From Paenibacillus sp. D2_2 (GTDB taxonomy: Bacteria > Bacillota > Bacilli > Paenibacillales > Paenibacillaceae), in the NCBI RefSeq assembly GCF_031199965.1, contig NZ_CP133605.1, positions 3,814,501 through 3,878,500 of the forward strand: a DNA stretch of 64,000 nt, given 5' to 3'. The notes under the pieces were generated by a model. It was not told the DNA's origin. It did no database searches and saw only the letters and a list, made by a program, of their open reading frames with translations. A program made the position numbers and the translations under genes. The stretch's first letter is position 1; each line of letters begins with the position of its first letter. Below are positions 33,665 to 44,854 of this stretch, one piece after another.

Positions 33665-35714
33665 TCCATTAGCGAACAAGAAAAGTCAATATATAGCTGG
33701 GCTGGATGGTCTCCGCGCCCTTGCCATTATCGCAGTTATCGCCTATCATTTGGACATTTCCCGAATCTCGGGAGGATTCCTTGGCGTTGATATATTCTTC
33801 GTATTATCAGGATATCTAGTAACCAATCTGCTCATCGAACGACGCCAGCTCAGAGACAGACTTGATTTATCTGGCTTCTGGGTACGTCGCTTCCGCAGGT
33901 TGTTCCCGGCTTTAATCACCATGCTAATGATTCTAGTAGCTTGGGTTACACTGTTCGACCGCAGCTTACTGCAATCACTGCGCGGTGATGTTGGATCGGC
34001 GATGATCTACGCTAACAACTGGCGGCTCATCTTCCACCAAGTCTCCTATTTCGAGCAATACAGCACACCGGCTCCACTAATCCATCTCTGGTCATTATCG
34101 GTTGAAGGGCAGTTCTACATATTATGGCCGCTATTATTATCATTGGGCTTACGATTTACACCCAAAAGAAGTCAAATGGTTCTTATTACATTGACATTAG
34201 CTATAGCTTCGATGCTGACTATGATTCTGTTGTACCAACCTGGCAGCGACCCAAGCAGAGTATATTATGGAACCGACACGCGGGTATTCGCTCTATTGAT
34301 CGGAGCAACATTGGCACTGATGATGCCTAGTCATGGTATAATAATGAACCCTTCCCGGAGAACCCGAAAATCCTTCGAATGGATCGGTTGGCTCGGTTTA
34401 GCTTCTATAGTAACCTTACTGCTGCAAGCCAATGAATTTGATGATTTTCTCTATCGTGGCGGATTTATGCTAGCGGCGATTTCTACGGCAATGGTAATTA
34501 TGGCGCTTATCCATCCGTTTACGTGGATCAGCAAAGTATTCAGCCTCAAACCCTTACGCTGGATTGGTATGCGCTCCTACGGCATTTATCTATGGCATTA
34601 TCCGATTATCGTACTATCCAGACCTTCAGTGAATACTGGCGCTTACAACTGGAAGCTGGCCTTGATTCAGGTGGCAGCTAGCGTCATTCTTGCTTCGTTG
34701 TCGTATAAATATATTGAAGAACCGATCCGGCGCGGACAATTGTCCACCGTGATCAAACAGTTAAGAAAATTTCAGTGGAAGCCGCGGCAGCTATCCGTCA
34801 AACAGTGGACTATCAGCTCATTATCCGCAGTTATTATTATTTTGTTCGTATCCGGCATGATCCTGCATGTACCGGCCACAGCTTCTACGGCGAAGGAGGT
34901 AGTCTCCGTACCCGCTCTAGCACAACCCGATCATAAGCAGGAACCGGATCGACCTGTTCCCCCTGTGAAGCCGAATGATACTAACTCTGAGGCATCTGTT
35001 CGATCGGATGGAAAACAGTCATCTGATGGGGATGGAAGCACTGGGGAAGGTGATCATGCGGTTGCAGGTACAGCCCCAAGTAGCGATGGGCAATCTTCCG
35101 AACATAAACAGGAAGAAGACAAGACGACGAAGCAAAATCCGCCGGAGACGGGGGCATCCGTTGCACCTCCGATCGATGAAGCGAAAGAATATGAGAAGGA
35201 TTCTCCAGCTTCAAAACCGGTAAAGTCCTCCAAAACCAATTGGAGAAATGTCAACTCCATCGGAGACTCCGTTATGCTTGATGGCCAGCCCTATCTGGAA
35301 GATCTGCTGCCCGGTATCAAAGTTGATGCTGAGATCGGACGGCAGATGGTCAGCGGCTCCAAGCTACTGACCCAGCTTCAGAAACGAAATAAATTGGGCG
35401 ATACTGTCATTATTGGCCTGGGTACCAACGGTGTGTTCAACAAGAAGCAGTTGGAGAGTTGCCTCGGATCATTGGAGAACGTCAAACATATTATTCTGAT
35501 CAATACACGTGTTCCCCGTAAATGGGAGAGCCAAGTGAATAAGATTCTGAATGATATTTCCGGCAACACGCCCGGTATTACACTCATCGACTGGTACGGT
35601 GCCAGCGAGAATCATGATGAGTACTTTGCCAAGGACGGTGTCCACCTTACCAAAGACGGTTCCCAAGCCTACGCAAATCTCATTGCAAATACATTGAAAT
35701 CGATAGTTAAGTAA
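33657..35714 (+). CDS. OatA-like O-acyltransferase (AT3 + SGNH)
   Basis: Start at ATG 33657 after GGGG. The N-terminal AT3 domain has about ten membrane helices (YIAGLDGLRALAIIAVIAYH with the conserved His, GGFLGVDIFFVLSGYL, WSLSVEGQFYILWPLL). A Ser/Gly/Glu-rich linker lies at residues about 420-520. The C-terminal SGNH domain has SIGDSVMLD (nucleophile Ser), GLGTNGVFNKKQ and DGVHLTKDG (catalytic Asp/His). It most likely transfers acetyl groups from cytoplasm to peptidoglycan or another wall polymer, giving lysozyme resistance. Length 685, normal. Own terminator, so monocistronic. Confidence 0.9.
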   Translation: MSNPLANKKSQYIAGLDGLRALAIIAVIAYHLDISRISGGFLGVDIFFVLSGYLVTNLLIERRQLRDRLDLSGFWVRRFRRLFPALITMLMILVAWVTLFDRSLLQSLRGDVGSAMIYANNWRLIFHQVSYFEQYSTPAPLIHLWSLSVEGQFYILWPLLLSLGLRFTPKRSQMVLITLTLAIASMLTMILLYQPGSDPSRVYYGTDTRVFALLIGATLALMMPSHGIIMNPSRRTRKSFEWIGWLGLASIVTLLLQANEFDDFLYRGGFMLAAISTAMVIMALIHPFTWISKVFSLKPLRWIGMRSYGIYLWHYPIIVLSRPSVNTGAYNWKLALIQVAASVILASLSYKYIEEPIRRGQLSTVIKQLRKFQWKPRQLSVKQWTISSLSAVIIILFVSGMILHVPATASTAKEVVSVPALAQPDHKQEPDRPVPPVKPNDTNSEASVRSDGKQSSDGDGSTGEGDHAVAGTAPSSDGQSSEHKQEEDKTTKQNPPETGASVAPPIDEAKEYEKDSPASKPVKSSKTNWRNVNSIGDSVMLDGQPYLEDLLPGIKVDAEIGRQMVSGSKLLTQLQKRNKLGDTVIIGLGTNGVFNKKQLESCLGSLENVKHIILINTRVPRKWESQVNKILNDISGNTPGITLIDWYGASENHDEYFAKDGVHLTKDGSQAYANLIANTLKSIVK

Positions 35715-35724
35715 TCACAAAAGA

Positions 35725-35768
35725 CAAACAGGCAGTCAAAACGTAAATGTTTTGACTGCCTGTTTTTT
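35725..35768 (+). terminator. Strong terminator of the acyltransferase gene
   Basis: CAGGCAGTCAAAAC pairs with GTTTTGACTGCCTG, followed by six T. Confidence 0.9.
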
Positions 35769-36191
35769 ATCTCTACAATATTAAACTTATCTCATTATCA
35801 ATCTTAGGAAACTCAGAAATTAGAATCTCTACGCTCTTCACTTGAATCACTATACCGGAGGTATCCAATAAATAGTATTGATCGAAGCTGCCCCACACTT
35901 TGCTTGTACTTTGTGATCAGGCTTCCAAGGAAGCGATAAAGTAGCGGGAATAGCTTGTTACACAGTTAAACTGCTCACAACGCTGATGACTTTACAATGG
36001 AATATAGCGAGCGACTATCGTCGTTCATCCTACCTCATCTGATAATAATGCCGTCCGTATATTTCTCCAGGAGGAAGAACGCCCGCTCTTAAGGAGCGAT
36101 CCTATATGATTGCATCTTTGCTAATACGGACAGTACCTATGCAATATACTGGTCAATTTCGGTTCTTGCTTGCCTGTTCCTCTTCAGAAGG
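35769..36191. other. Intergenic, no gene seen
   Basis: About 420 bases with a small hairpin CGCTC-TTAAG-GAGCG at about 36088-36102 and no convincing frame on either strand. Confidence 0.5.
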
Positions 36192-37043
36192 CTAAGCATC
36201 CTTAGGGAGCGGAATGAAGACCTGCCGCTCGAAGGGATGGTCATTAGGTGTATGAAGAGAAATGTAGCGCTGCCCGTCCAAGGCTGTAAATATCATACCA
36301 TGACCTCCGTTCTCCGCAAATAAAGGCCTCTCCTGCTGTCTCCATGGGCCGATTATTTCTCCGCTTGCGGAGATGGCTTTGCCCATCGCATAACCTTTCT
36401 CTCCCTGACTGGACCAGAGCATGTTCAATTCACCCTGTGCCCCAGAATATAGGAAGGGACCGTCGGTCACGTAGTCCTTACCGTCATGCATGGCACGCGA
36501 CCAAGCAGCTTCCGAGGCCCTGAACAGCAGTACAGGTTCGTCTGCACGAGCCGTAAGGTCCGGTAACAGAGGAGCTGCCCAGACCTGACCATCTCCTACT
36601 TCTAGCCATTCCCGGCAGAAGATTACCCATGGCTGTCCCTGGCCATCTATGTGCAGAGTCCCGTCCAGACATTCCCAGTCAGCCGGTGTAATCGGACCTG
36701 GCCCGTACGGCAAGAACGGGCCGAGAGGAGAGTCCGAACGAAGAATTTGAGTGGCACGGCAGGCATGCTCCGCCTTAAAGCTCGCCAGCATATAGTAGGC
36801 CCCTTTATATTCATGAACTTCGGGAGCCCAGTAATGCTGATCCGACCAGAAGTCCACATTCGGACGAAAAACCGCCACGGGCCCTTCCCAATGAATCAGG
36901 TCTTCGGTAATATAGGCGTCAAAGCCGACAGGCTGTCCCGTCCAGGCTGTTTCTCCTATCGTGCCGTACATAACATAGCGTCGATTAGGCGAATCCGTTA
37001 AAATGAACGGATCTCGGATATGAATATCCTGCAGTAATTTCAT
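36192..37043 (-). CDS. GH43-like five-bladed beta-propeller glycosidase
   Basis: A 283-residue protein without signal peptide. The N-terminal IHIRDPFIL holds the catalytic base Asp, and WAPEVHEYKGAYYMLAS is the family hallmark; DGPFLYSGAQGELNMLWSS and GGHGMIFTALDGQRYISLH follow. GH43 enzymes are arabinofuranosidases, xylosidases or arabinanases, here probably acting in the cytoplasm on imported oligosaccharides. It is the last gene of the cluster that starts at 46573. Confidence 0.88.
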   Translation of the reverse strand: MKLLQDIHIRDPFILTDSPNRRYVMYGTIGETAWTGQPVGFDAYITEDLIHWEGPVAVFRPNVDFWSDQHYWAPEVHEYKGAYYMLASFKAEHACRATQILRSDSPLGPFLPYGPGPITPADWECLDGTLHIDGQGQPWVIFCREWLEVGDGQVWAAPLLPDLTARADEPVLLFRASEAAWSRAMHDGKDYVTDGPFLYSGAQGELNMLWSSQGEKGYAMGKAISASGEIIGPWRQQERPLFAENGGHGMIFTALDGQRYISLHTPNDHPFERQVFIPLPKDA

Positions 37044-37066
37044 CGTCTCTTCAATTCCTTTCTAAA

Positions 37067-39450
37067 TTACTGGTTGATCACCGGTTTCCACTGGCCGCCG
37101 TTCCAGATCAGCAGCGCCTGTAGATCTGTATCATAATACATGGAAGTCCATGGAATCAGCCGTTCAACCGGTCGTTCCTTTGTATTGCCCCAAGACGGTA
37201 CAACCCCTAGCTTCGTGAAGATGATCCGCTGATCCGGATCAACCGGCAAAGCACGATAGACGGCTTGATCATCCTGGAAGGTATACCAGACATAATTGTC
37301 CAATTGAACTGTATATTTGCCAACCGCAGTTTGCGGCCTGTCAAAGAATACAAATCCTGAGGCATCACTCTGGTTAAGCCCTCCCGCCTTCGCCCCATGC
37401 AGATCCGCATTCGGATCATTCAATCCCTTGACATGAAGAGTGCCGACCCGCAGAAATGCCGCCGTCGCCGCCGTCTCCGGCTTGAATGAATTTCCGATAT
37501 CATAGGTACTGTCACCAAGCTGAATCAGGCTGACACGCTGCTGCTCGATCGGTGAATAGTAAACCGACAAGCTCTCGATCGAGCCCGTGCTTCCGTCTAG
37601 CGTAATATATCCGCTATTTGGGTTGCGCAGGGTCACTCCTTCAATATGAATTGTCGAAGCTGCCAAACCGTAGACCCCTTCCAGCAAAATCGCTGTATTA
37701 ACCTTGGTATGCTCCACATTCAGCTGTGTAATCGAAACCTCGCTCTCCTCCCCGGTAAGTGCAAACGGTACGTCAACATGCGGTCGGGAAGACTTCAGAT
37801 AAATATTGTTAAAAACATTGCCTGTACGAATATCCGAGCTGAAGTCGATGCCGCGATAGGAGAAGTTTTCTATTTCCAGAGTATCATAGGTCACTGAGAA
37901 GGATTCCGCGCCGTTCGGGGAATAGATTGCCGTACCGACATCCGAGATACGCACATTGCGGATCGTCGATCCGCGCTGTAAAGACCACTGGGCCGATGTA
38001 TAAATACCAACCCTTTCCCCCGCTGCTTCCCTATCCGTGATCAGATCCGCTTGGAAGGACAAGCCGAGATCTGCCACCACGGAGGTGCGCCCAGCCTTTA
38101 GGACCGGGGCCTTGACACCGGGGTTGGAAGCAACAATCTGCGTCACGAACATGCCCGCTCCAACCAGGTTCTGATTTTGAATTTGCAGAGTATCCTGGAC
38201 ATGATATACCCCGGCCGGAACAAAGACGCTCTTGCCTGTCGCTATAGCTTGCTGAAATGCGACTGTATCATCCAGTCCATCGCCCGGGACCGCACCATAG
38301 TCGGTCACATTGACATAGCCGATGCTTATGCTGTCCTCGGCTGGAATCACAGCTTTTCCCTTCGTTACCGAAATATCATCGACAACGATGCTACCTCCTT
38401 TTCGGATACCCCATTTTAGGATTCCGTCCACGGATTCTCCGGTTACAAAGGTCATTCTTGCCACTTTATCATTACCACGCGTCGCAACTTCAGCGCTGTC
38501 AGCACTGGTCCATAGCATTGTTCCGGAACCATTGAAATTTATGGCTGCCGTCTTGCCCCCCATCTGTGCCAGCACATAGAAATATCCGTCCTCAGGCGCT
38601 TCCTCCACGACCTCATACTTGAACATAACGGTGTAAACTGAATTAGCGGCAAGCCGAAGTTTATCCGGATTTGTGAGCAGATATTCATGCCATTCCTGTT
38701 GTGGGGACGCCGAGCCGCTGACAGAGTATCCACCCGCAATCGCATTTGCGGTGACCAGTTCGCCACTCCCAGCAGCCAGAAATGCGGTATCGGCAAGCTG
38801 TCCGCTTTCGAATCCCTCCAGCACCACCTTCTCCTGGGCCGGAACCTCAGGAGGGAGTGTTCCTCTTGGATCGAGATATCGTCGACGATAATCGTACCGC
38901 CCCCTTGGATCCCCCAGACCATCTTATACAGACCATCACCGGATGCCTTGAAGTCGGCCTGCGCCAGCATATATCCGTCCTTCTCCGAGAGTCGGGTCTG
39001 CTCTGCCGTAAGATTAGTACGGTAAGGAATTGTTCCGTCGCCTTTAAAATTAAAGCCTGTAGTGACCTCCCCGTTCACTCCCGGCTGCTTCATGTAAAAG
39101 TAGAAAAATTCACCTGCTGGCTTCATCACTTTATACTTGAATGAAATAACATAATCAGTACCCGGAGTCAGAGAAACCTGGCGATCAAGCTTCATAAATT
39201 CCGCCCAGGCTGCGCCAGCTTCACTATGACCTTTAACAGACCTATTCCCTGCTATAGCCTCAGATGCCGACTCGATAATCGTTCCATATGGCTCCGGCAA
39301 ACTATAAAGAGCAGGAAGTCCTTCCCCTTCAAACCCCTCAACATAAATAGAGGCTGCCGCGTGAACGGGACTAGCTGGGCCAATCGGCAGCAGCGCAAAT
39401 GCAAGTATAATGGCTAACGATATTAGAATGCTTGGTTTTCTTGTTCTCAC
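37067..39450 (-). CDS. Secreted pectate-lyase-fold protein with duplicated N-terminal module (frameshifted)
   Basis: Signal peptide (ISLAIILAFALLPIGPASPV) is followed by two similar beta-sandwich modules, each ending in a GGxIxVDDIS motif: WGIQGGGTIIVDDIS and WGIRKGGSIVVDDIS. Between them the frame breaks near 38853; adding one C gives SPPEVPAQEKVVLEGFES. The C-terminal part is a right-handed beta helix of the pectate lyase superfamily (YVNVTDYGAVPGDGLDDTVA, GVYHVQDTLQIQ). Reconstructed length about 794. It probably attacks a plant-wall polymer outside the cell and feeds the ABC importer encoded upstream. Confidence 0.85.
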
Positions 39451-39537
39451 TTTCGACCACCTGTTCCCTCCATCGAATCATTCAGCCAGTCTCTGCTCCA
39501 TTCTCTCTATCATGCTCTTTTGATTCCATTAACCCAA

Positions 39538-40418
39538 TTAACCTTTTACACTTCCAATGACAATGCCTTTCACGAAATACCGCTGCAAAAGCGGATAGAT
39601 CGACACGATTGGCAGCGTTGCTATTAATATTTGTGCCGACTTAATCGTACGGTCCGATACAGAAGCAAGTTCCGAGCGGCTTAAATGCTGCAAGTAAGTC
39701 ATATCCCGCTGCATGATCACGGTTTGCAAATAGCTCTGCAGCGGATAATGCTCCGGTCGATTCATAAGGATTAATCCATCAAACCAGCTGTTCCAGTGCC
39801 AGACAACAGCGAACAATGTCACCGTGGCCATTGCCGGCAGCGAAACGGGGACAACTAATCCCCATAGAACCCTCCAATGGCTGGCACCGTCGACAAACGC
39901 CGCCTCCTCCATTTCCTTGGGAAGCTGCCTGAAGAAGTTAAGCAGCAGCACGATGCTGAAGACGGGTACCGCACCAGGCAGAATCAGAGCCCAGACCGTG
40001 TCCAACAGCCCCAGCTCCTTGATCACCATATACCAGGGAATTAGCCCCCGGAGAACAGCATGGTGAAGAAAAAAATCCAGGAATACAGCGTTCTGGAGCG
40101 GAAGGTGCTTGACTCCTTGGAGAGCGGGTAAGCCACCAGGATCGTTATCAACAGATTCAGCGAAGTGCCTAGCACAACCCGTTCAACAGTCACTACCATA
40201 GAGAGCCAAATCTCTTTGCGTGTAAATACGAATTCATAAGAGCTCAGTGTAAAGTCTACAGGCCAGAATTTTACAAGTCCAGCCGTGACCGCTGAACTGG
40301 AGCTAAATGATACCGCCGCGATATGTATCAGCGGAGTGATACAGAGAAGCGCCAGCAAGATCAGAAAGCCTGCATTGCAGACCTGAAATATCCGGCTGCC
40401 GAGCGATTGTTTGTACAT
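39538..40418 (-). CDS. ABC permease, LplC/YtcP type (frameshifted)
   Basis: Membrane protein of about 294 residues: LSSYEFVFTRKEIW, LLITILVAYPLSKES, then FTMLFSGG and, after adding one G to the run 40045-40049, LIPWYMVIKELGLLDTVWAL. The EAA loop is MEEAAFVDGASHWRVLWGLV; the end is the family-typical VKGIVIGSVKG. It pairs with the LplB-like permease 18 bases upstream. Predicted to import plant-polysaccharide oligosaccharides. Confidence 0.9.
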
Positions 40419-40436
40419 TTCAATTTTCGCCTCCTT

Positions 40437-41345
40437 CTAAAAAATCCGGTAATCGGCAATTTTATATGCCGCATAATACGCTACGGAGATGAATAGAAAC
40501 GACACAACAGATTTGAACAGCCCGACGGCGGTCGCGACCCCGTACTGTGCTTGCTGCAGCCCTATCCGATAAACTAGGGTATCGATAATATCCCCGCTTT
40601 GGTACACCTGGGTGCTGTACAGATTGACAATTTGGTCAAAGCCCGCATTGAGAATGTTGCCCATGCTCAGCACCATCATCAGTACAATGATCATCCGCAT
40701 CCCAGGCAGAGTAATATGCCATATCTGCTTCCAGCGGTTGGCTCCATCAATGATCGCCGCTTCATACTGCTGCGGATCGATACCCGTCAAGGCGGCCAAA
40801 TATACAATGGTCGAGAATCCAAATTCCTTCCAAACATCCGATATCACCATTGTGTAAGGAAACCACTTATTATTGCCAAGGAAGAAAATCGGCTCGATTC
40901 CGAACCACCCTAAAAGCTGGTTAACGAGGCCGGAGGAAGGAGAAAGGATATCGATCAACACACCACCCAGAATAATCCAGGATAAAAAGTGCGGCAAATA
41001 TATCAAAGTTTGAATCCCCTTCTTCAAGCCAGCGCACCGAAGCTCATTCAGCAGAAGGGCGACTGCGATTGGTACAATCAGCCCTGCTATCATTTTCATT
41101 CCAGCGATGAAGATGGTGTTCCACAACACATTGAAAATACCTGGCATTTCCAGCATATAGCGAAAATTATCCCAACCGACCCATTGTTGATCTCCAAAAA
41201 AACCCTTGGCCGGGATAAACTTCTGAAAAGCGATGTATAGCCCGGCCATCGGAACATATGAGAACAGAACAAGTAGTATCAATCCCGGTAAAATCATGAG
41301 ATGCAGTGGAAGATTTCGCCGTAATGCAATGCTTCGCTTCATCAT
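40437..41345 (-). CDS. ABC permease, LplB/YtdP-cluster type
   Basis: A 302-residue protein with six helices: LILPGLILLVLFSYVPMAGL, PHFLSWIILGGVLIDILSP, EAA loop QQYEAAIIDGANRWKQIW and the C-terminal YYAAYKIADYRIF. This class serves large solute-binding proteins like the one encoded upstream, whose stop overlaps this ATG by four bases. Confidence 0.92.
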   Translation of the reverse strand: MMKRSIALRRNLPLHLMILPGLILLVLFSYVPMAGLYIAFQKFIPAKGFFGDQQWVGWDNFRYMLEMPGIFNVLWNTIFIAGMKMIAGLIVPIAVALLLNELRCAGLKKGIQTLIYLPHFLSWIILGGVLIDILSPSSGLVNQLLGWFGIEPIFFLGNNKWFPYTMVISDVWKEFGFSTIVYLAALTGIDPQQYEAAIIDGANRWKQIWHITLPGMRMIIVLMMVLSMGNILNAGFDQIVNLYSTQVYQSGDIIDTLVYRIGLQQAQYGVATAVGLFKSVVSFLFISVAYYAAYKIADYRIF

Positions 41346-43039
41346 TTATTGCCCGCCTTATGAATCTCGTTGACTTCCTTCGTAATTTGCTCTCCTCCGA
41401 GCTTATTCCAGTCCTCAACATACTTATCGAACGCATCGACCTTCAGATCGCCGAGAATGATCCGCATGAATGTCTCATTCATCAGCCTTGTCAGCGTAGC
41501 GCTCTTATCGGTCATCGTCGGTGTCGGTGCGCTGACAAATTCATTCATCTGGAACAAGTCTTGATCCTTGTACTGCTTCATCACACGGTACACCCCTTCG
41601 ACCGGGTCACTTCCCGCATACCAGGACCATAAGCCTTGGTTGCCGCTCTTATACTCTATGACTTTGTCCAAGATGACTTTAGCTTCACCCTTCAGTTGAT
41701 CCACCGATCCGGAGGAAGTAGCCTCGCTAATGGCCAGATAGGCATCGAGGTTCTTGTTTGGCGGCTCCGGCGTTACCGGCGAAAGCTTCCACGTTCCTTC
41801 AGCATCGCCTGGCAAATAATAAGTGTCGAACTCCGCCGTCTCTCCCCAGTTCTTCTCAATATACAGATTGAACATTTTGATCAATGCTTCTGGATGCGCC
41901 GCATCTTTTCGTACCGCCCAATATTGGGTCGTTCCCAGACTGATCTCCGATTTGGCCGGCTGGCTGTCGATGGATAATAGTGGATAGGCCTTCCAAACTG
42001 CATTCGGATCATTGTCATGATTAGACTGGAACGGCCAGGCGCTTAACCATTGTTGTCCAAAAGCGACGCCTGCCTTGCCAGCAGATGCGGTTTCCGCTGT
42101 CTTACCCCAATCCTTAACACCGAATTCCTTATCAAGCTGTCCTTTTTGGTACATCTTTTGCAGCTCAGCCAAGGCGGTCTTGACCTCCGGACGTGTGCTG
42201 CCATGAATGATTTGTCCGTTCTCATCCTTCACCCAGACGGTCGGATAGGCGTGGTAGGCGTTAAAGAATCCTTCCAGCCCGGCAAATCCGCCGAACAAAT
42301 CCTTTTGTACAAGCAAGCCGACCGTGTCATTCTGCCCATTACCGTCAGGGTCCTGTGTCGTGAAGGCCTCGATAATGTCAAGTAGATCATCCATCGATTT
42401 CGGCTCAGACAGTCCCAGCTTGTTCAACCAATCGGTACGGATCCAGACGAATTGAGCCATATCAATAGATGAGCGGACATTGGGCAGCCCCATGAGCTTG
42501 CCGTCAATCGTAGCTACTTTAAACGGAGCCTCTCCGTCCTGTGCCAACACTTCCTTCGTCAATGGTGCCGCATATTTTTCGTATAGTTCACCAAGATCCA
42601 TAATTAAATCGGCTTCCTGCAATTGCTTCAGTTCAATCGCATCGACCTGAATAAACTCAGGCACATCCCCAGTAGCGAGGGAAACATTCATCTTCTGTTT
42701 GAACTGATCCGGACCTTTGGCAATCCAGTTATATTTGAATTTAATTCCAAGCTGATCCTCATACAGCTTCGTCCAGCGGTTATCCTCGAAGGACTCCCCT
42801 TGCAGCTTCGCCAGCACTCCTTCCAACGTATCATCAGTTACGCCGACGAGAGATACTGTTATAGCCGGGTCATACTTGGCAGTCTGTATGTCTGCCGAAT
42901 TTCCTGCATCTGACCGTACTTGGCCAGACATATTATTTGGTTCTCCTTCATCATTACTGCTACTATTTCCGCAAGCGCTTACAAGCAGCATTGAACTGAT
43001 TAATAACACTGAAGTCATTATTTTCCCAAATCGTTTCAT
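41342..43039 (-). CDS. Large solute-binding lipoprotein (LplA/YtcQ type)
   Basis: Start at ATG 43039 (GGAGTG upstream). Signal peptide with lipobox LLVSAC, then an acidic linker and a long binding fold of about 565 residues (FKYNWIAKGPDQFKQKMN, GDVPEFIQVDAIELKQL, FVWIRTDWLNKLGLSEPKS). The size and domain text fit the LplA class of oligosaccharide-binding proteins that work with YesM/YesN systems. It delivers substrate to the two downstream permeases. Confidence 0.92.
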   Translation of the reverse strand: MKRFGKIMTSVLLISSMLLVSACGNSSSNDEGEPNNMSGQVRSDAGNSADIQTAKYDPAITVSLVGVTDDTLEGVLAKLQGESFEDNRWTKLYEDQLGIKFKYNWIAKGPDQFKQKMNVSLATGDVPEFIQVDAIELKQLQEADLIMDLGELYEKYAAPLTKEVLAQDGEAPFKVATIDGKLMGLPNVRSSIDMAQFVWIRTDWLNKLGLSEPKSMDDLLDIIEAFTTQDPDGNGQNDTVGLLVQKDLFGGFAGLEGFFNAYHAYPTVWVKDENGQIIHGSTRPEVKTALAELQKMYQKGQLDKEFGVKDWGKTAETASAGKAGVAFGQQWLSAWPFQSNHDNDPNAVWKAYPLLSIDSQPAKSEISLGTTQYWAVRKDAAHPEALIKMFNLYIEKNWGETAEFDTYYLPGDAEGTWKLSPVTPEPPNKNLDAYLAISEATSSGSVDQLKGEAKVILDKVIEYKSGNQGLWSWYAGSDPVEGVYRVMKQYKDQDLFQMNEFVSAPTPTMTDKSATLTRLMNETFMRIILGDLKVDAFDKYVEDWNKLGGEQITKEVNEIHKAGNK

Positions 43040-43204
43040 AAGATCACTCCACTTCGATGTATATTGGGCCCATGACCACATGTTAGCACCCACTGCCTAG
43101 TTTATGTAACGCTAAAGTCTTTACATTGTTGACTTCTCATGACCTCTCAACAACAGATATAAGTCTTATACACTTAAGAATTTCGTCCTCACGAATTTCA
43201 AATC

Positions 43205-44854
43205 CTATTCTTTGTCCTGTCCTTGTCCAAGTAAAAGCAGTTCCCGGTATTCCTGCGGCGTCCGATTCGTCATTTTGCGGAAGAAGCGAGAGAAATAGGC
43301 CGGTGATTCGATGCCTACCGCTGCGGCAATCTCGCTGATTTTACAGTTCTCTCCCAGCATGGCAATGGCGCGTTCCAATCTTAACTGAGCAAGATAATCT
43401 GTAATGCTCATGCCTGTCGTTTCCTTGAACAAGCGTGACAGATAAGAAGGATTGAAGTATACCTTGTCCGCCAGTTCAATTAGAGATACCCCTGTATGAA
43501 GATGGGACTGCATATATTCCTTTACATAACGAATGATATTTGACTCTTCCCGATCATGCCATTCCCCAAGCAGGCGGAACATTTCTTTAGCAGTGCTGCT
43601 TAAAAAATGGAATACTTCTTCCCAGCTCGCGAATAGTTCCGGCTTCGTCAACCGTTCGGTGAGCAGCGAATCTTCAATCATGGAGCAGACCTGCCAACGA
43701 TTAATGTAAGCAAGCAGAGGCGTCGAAATGCCGAAGAACACCTCTAGGCAAACTCCATCCTGCGGTAGAAAGGGATGGTCGTGTATGACAAGCTGCAGTT
43801 CCTGCAGCACTTCAATAAATGCCTCAGTCTGGCCCTTGTCTAAATGGATGCGTAGCAGCTCGATCTTACTGCGGTCAACCTTCAAGGCGGAGGGCGACAA
43901 TTGCTCCCGCTTCTGGCCTCCTTCAGTTAGCAGCAGCCTCTGCCTATAGATCATCGCATGCGTCAGCCGCTGCCCCAGCTCCGCCTGCTTGGATGCAATG
44001 TTCTCCCAATCGACCGGGCAGTCGCCTACGATCATAGACAGCGATATGTCCAGCCTGGTGTAGAAATCTCCCTGAATTCGTTCCAGGCTCTCCTGTAAAT
44101 ATTTACGGGGTTCAAGTCCACCATCAGCTGGCAGCCTGTCGCCCTGCAAAAGCCAGATTATACCGTCCAGCGTATTGATAGCAACATAGCAATTCCAGCG
44201 GGCCGAGATTACCTCACCTGTCATTTGCTCGAGCACTGAAATCAATTGAGGTTTGATGGAGACGCTACTGCTGAATGCACCGTCAAACCGGGTAATGAAA
44301 AGCCATACGGGACTGACAGGCTCAAGAGAAATATCGAGCTCGGCGAAATTCTCCCGGCGCTGCTGCTCTTCACTAGGCTCCCCTCGCAGCAGGGCCAGTA
44401 GGTAATCCATTCTCAGCACAGCTGCGGCCGATTCCAGCTTATTCTCAGCCTGCTGCAACAGGTACTGCCGATGCAATGACTCCTCTATTCCATTAACCAC
44501 CCGGCGGACGGTCTCCAGAATCACATCGTCATCCTCCGTCTTCAGAATGTAGCCAGCTGCCTCTTCCTTGACAGCATGGTAGGCATACTCGAAATCGGTA
44601 TATCCGGTCAAGAAAATGACTTTACACGCCGGCCATAGCCTGCGGATCCGGGTATGAAGCTCCAGCCCGTTCATACCCGGCATAGCGATATCGGAGATGA
44701 CGATGTCCATCCGACTGCGATGAAGCCAATTCAGTGCTTCCGTTACTGTATTTGCCTTGTATATATCAAGCTCGATTTCGGCCAGTTCGCCAAGCAGCTC
44801 ATAGATCCATTCCACCACATGAAGCTCGTCGTCAACGATCAAGATTCGATACAT
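43205..44854 (-). CDS. YesN-type response regulator with AraC HTH
   Basis: A 549-residue protein. Receiver domain (YRILIVDDELHVVEWI, MDIVISDIAMPGMNGLEL with the phospho-acceptor Asp, FLTGYTDFEYAYHAV), a long variable middle domain, and two AraC helix-turn-helices at the C-terminus (VSLIELADKVYFNPSYLSRL, KISEIAAAVGIESPAYFSRF). It most likely activates the downstream importer and hydrolase genes on receipt of phosphate from the paired kinase. Confidence 0.93.
   Translation of the reverse strand: MYRILIVDDELHVVEWIYELLGELAEIELDIYKANTVTEALNWLHRSRMDIVISDIAMPGMNGLELHTRIRRLWPACKVIFLTGYTDFEYAYHAVKEEAAGYILKTEDDDVILETVRRVVNGIEESLHRQYLLQQAENKLESAAAVLRMDYLLALLRGEPSEEQQRRENFAELDISLEPVSPVWLFITRFDGAFSSSVSIKPQLISVLEQMTGEVISARWNCYVAINTLDGIIWLLQGDRLPADGGLEPRKYLQESLERIQGDFYTRLDISLSMIVGDCPVDWENIASKQAELGQRLTHAMIYRQRLLLTEGGQKREQLSPSALKVDRSKIELLRIHLDKGQTEAFIEVLQELQLVIHDHPFLPQDGVCLEVFFGISTPLLAYINRWQVCSMIEDSLLTERLTKPELFASWEEVFHFLSSTAKEMFRLLGEWHDREESNIIRYVKEYMQSHLHTGVSLIELADKVYFNPSYLSRLFKETTGMSITDYLAQLRLERAIAMLGENCKISEIAAAVGIESPAYFSRFFRKMTNRTPQEYRELLLLGQGQDKE

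Noticed and set aside
43150..43200. Possible terminator GAATTTCGT...ACGAATTTC after the solute-binding cluster regulator
   Set aside because: The arms do not pair properly as an inverted repeat and there is no T-run.
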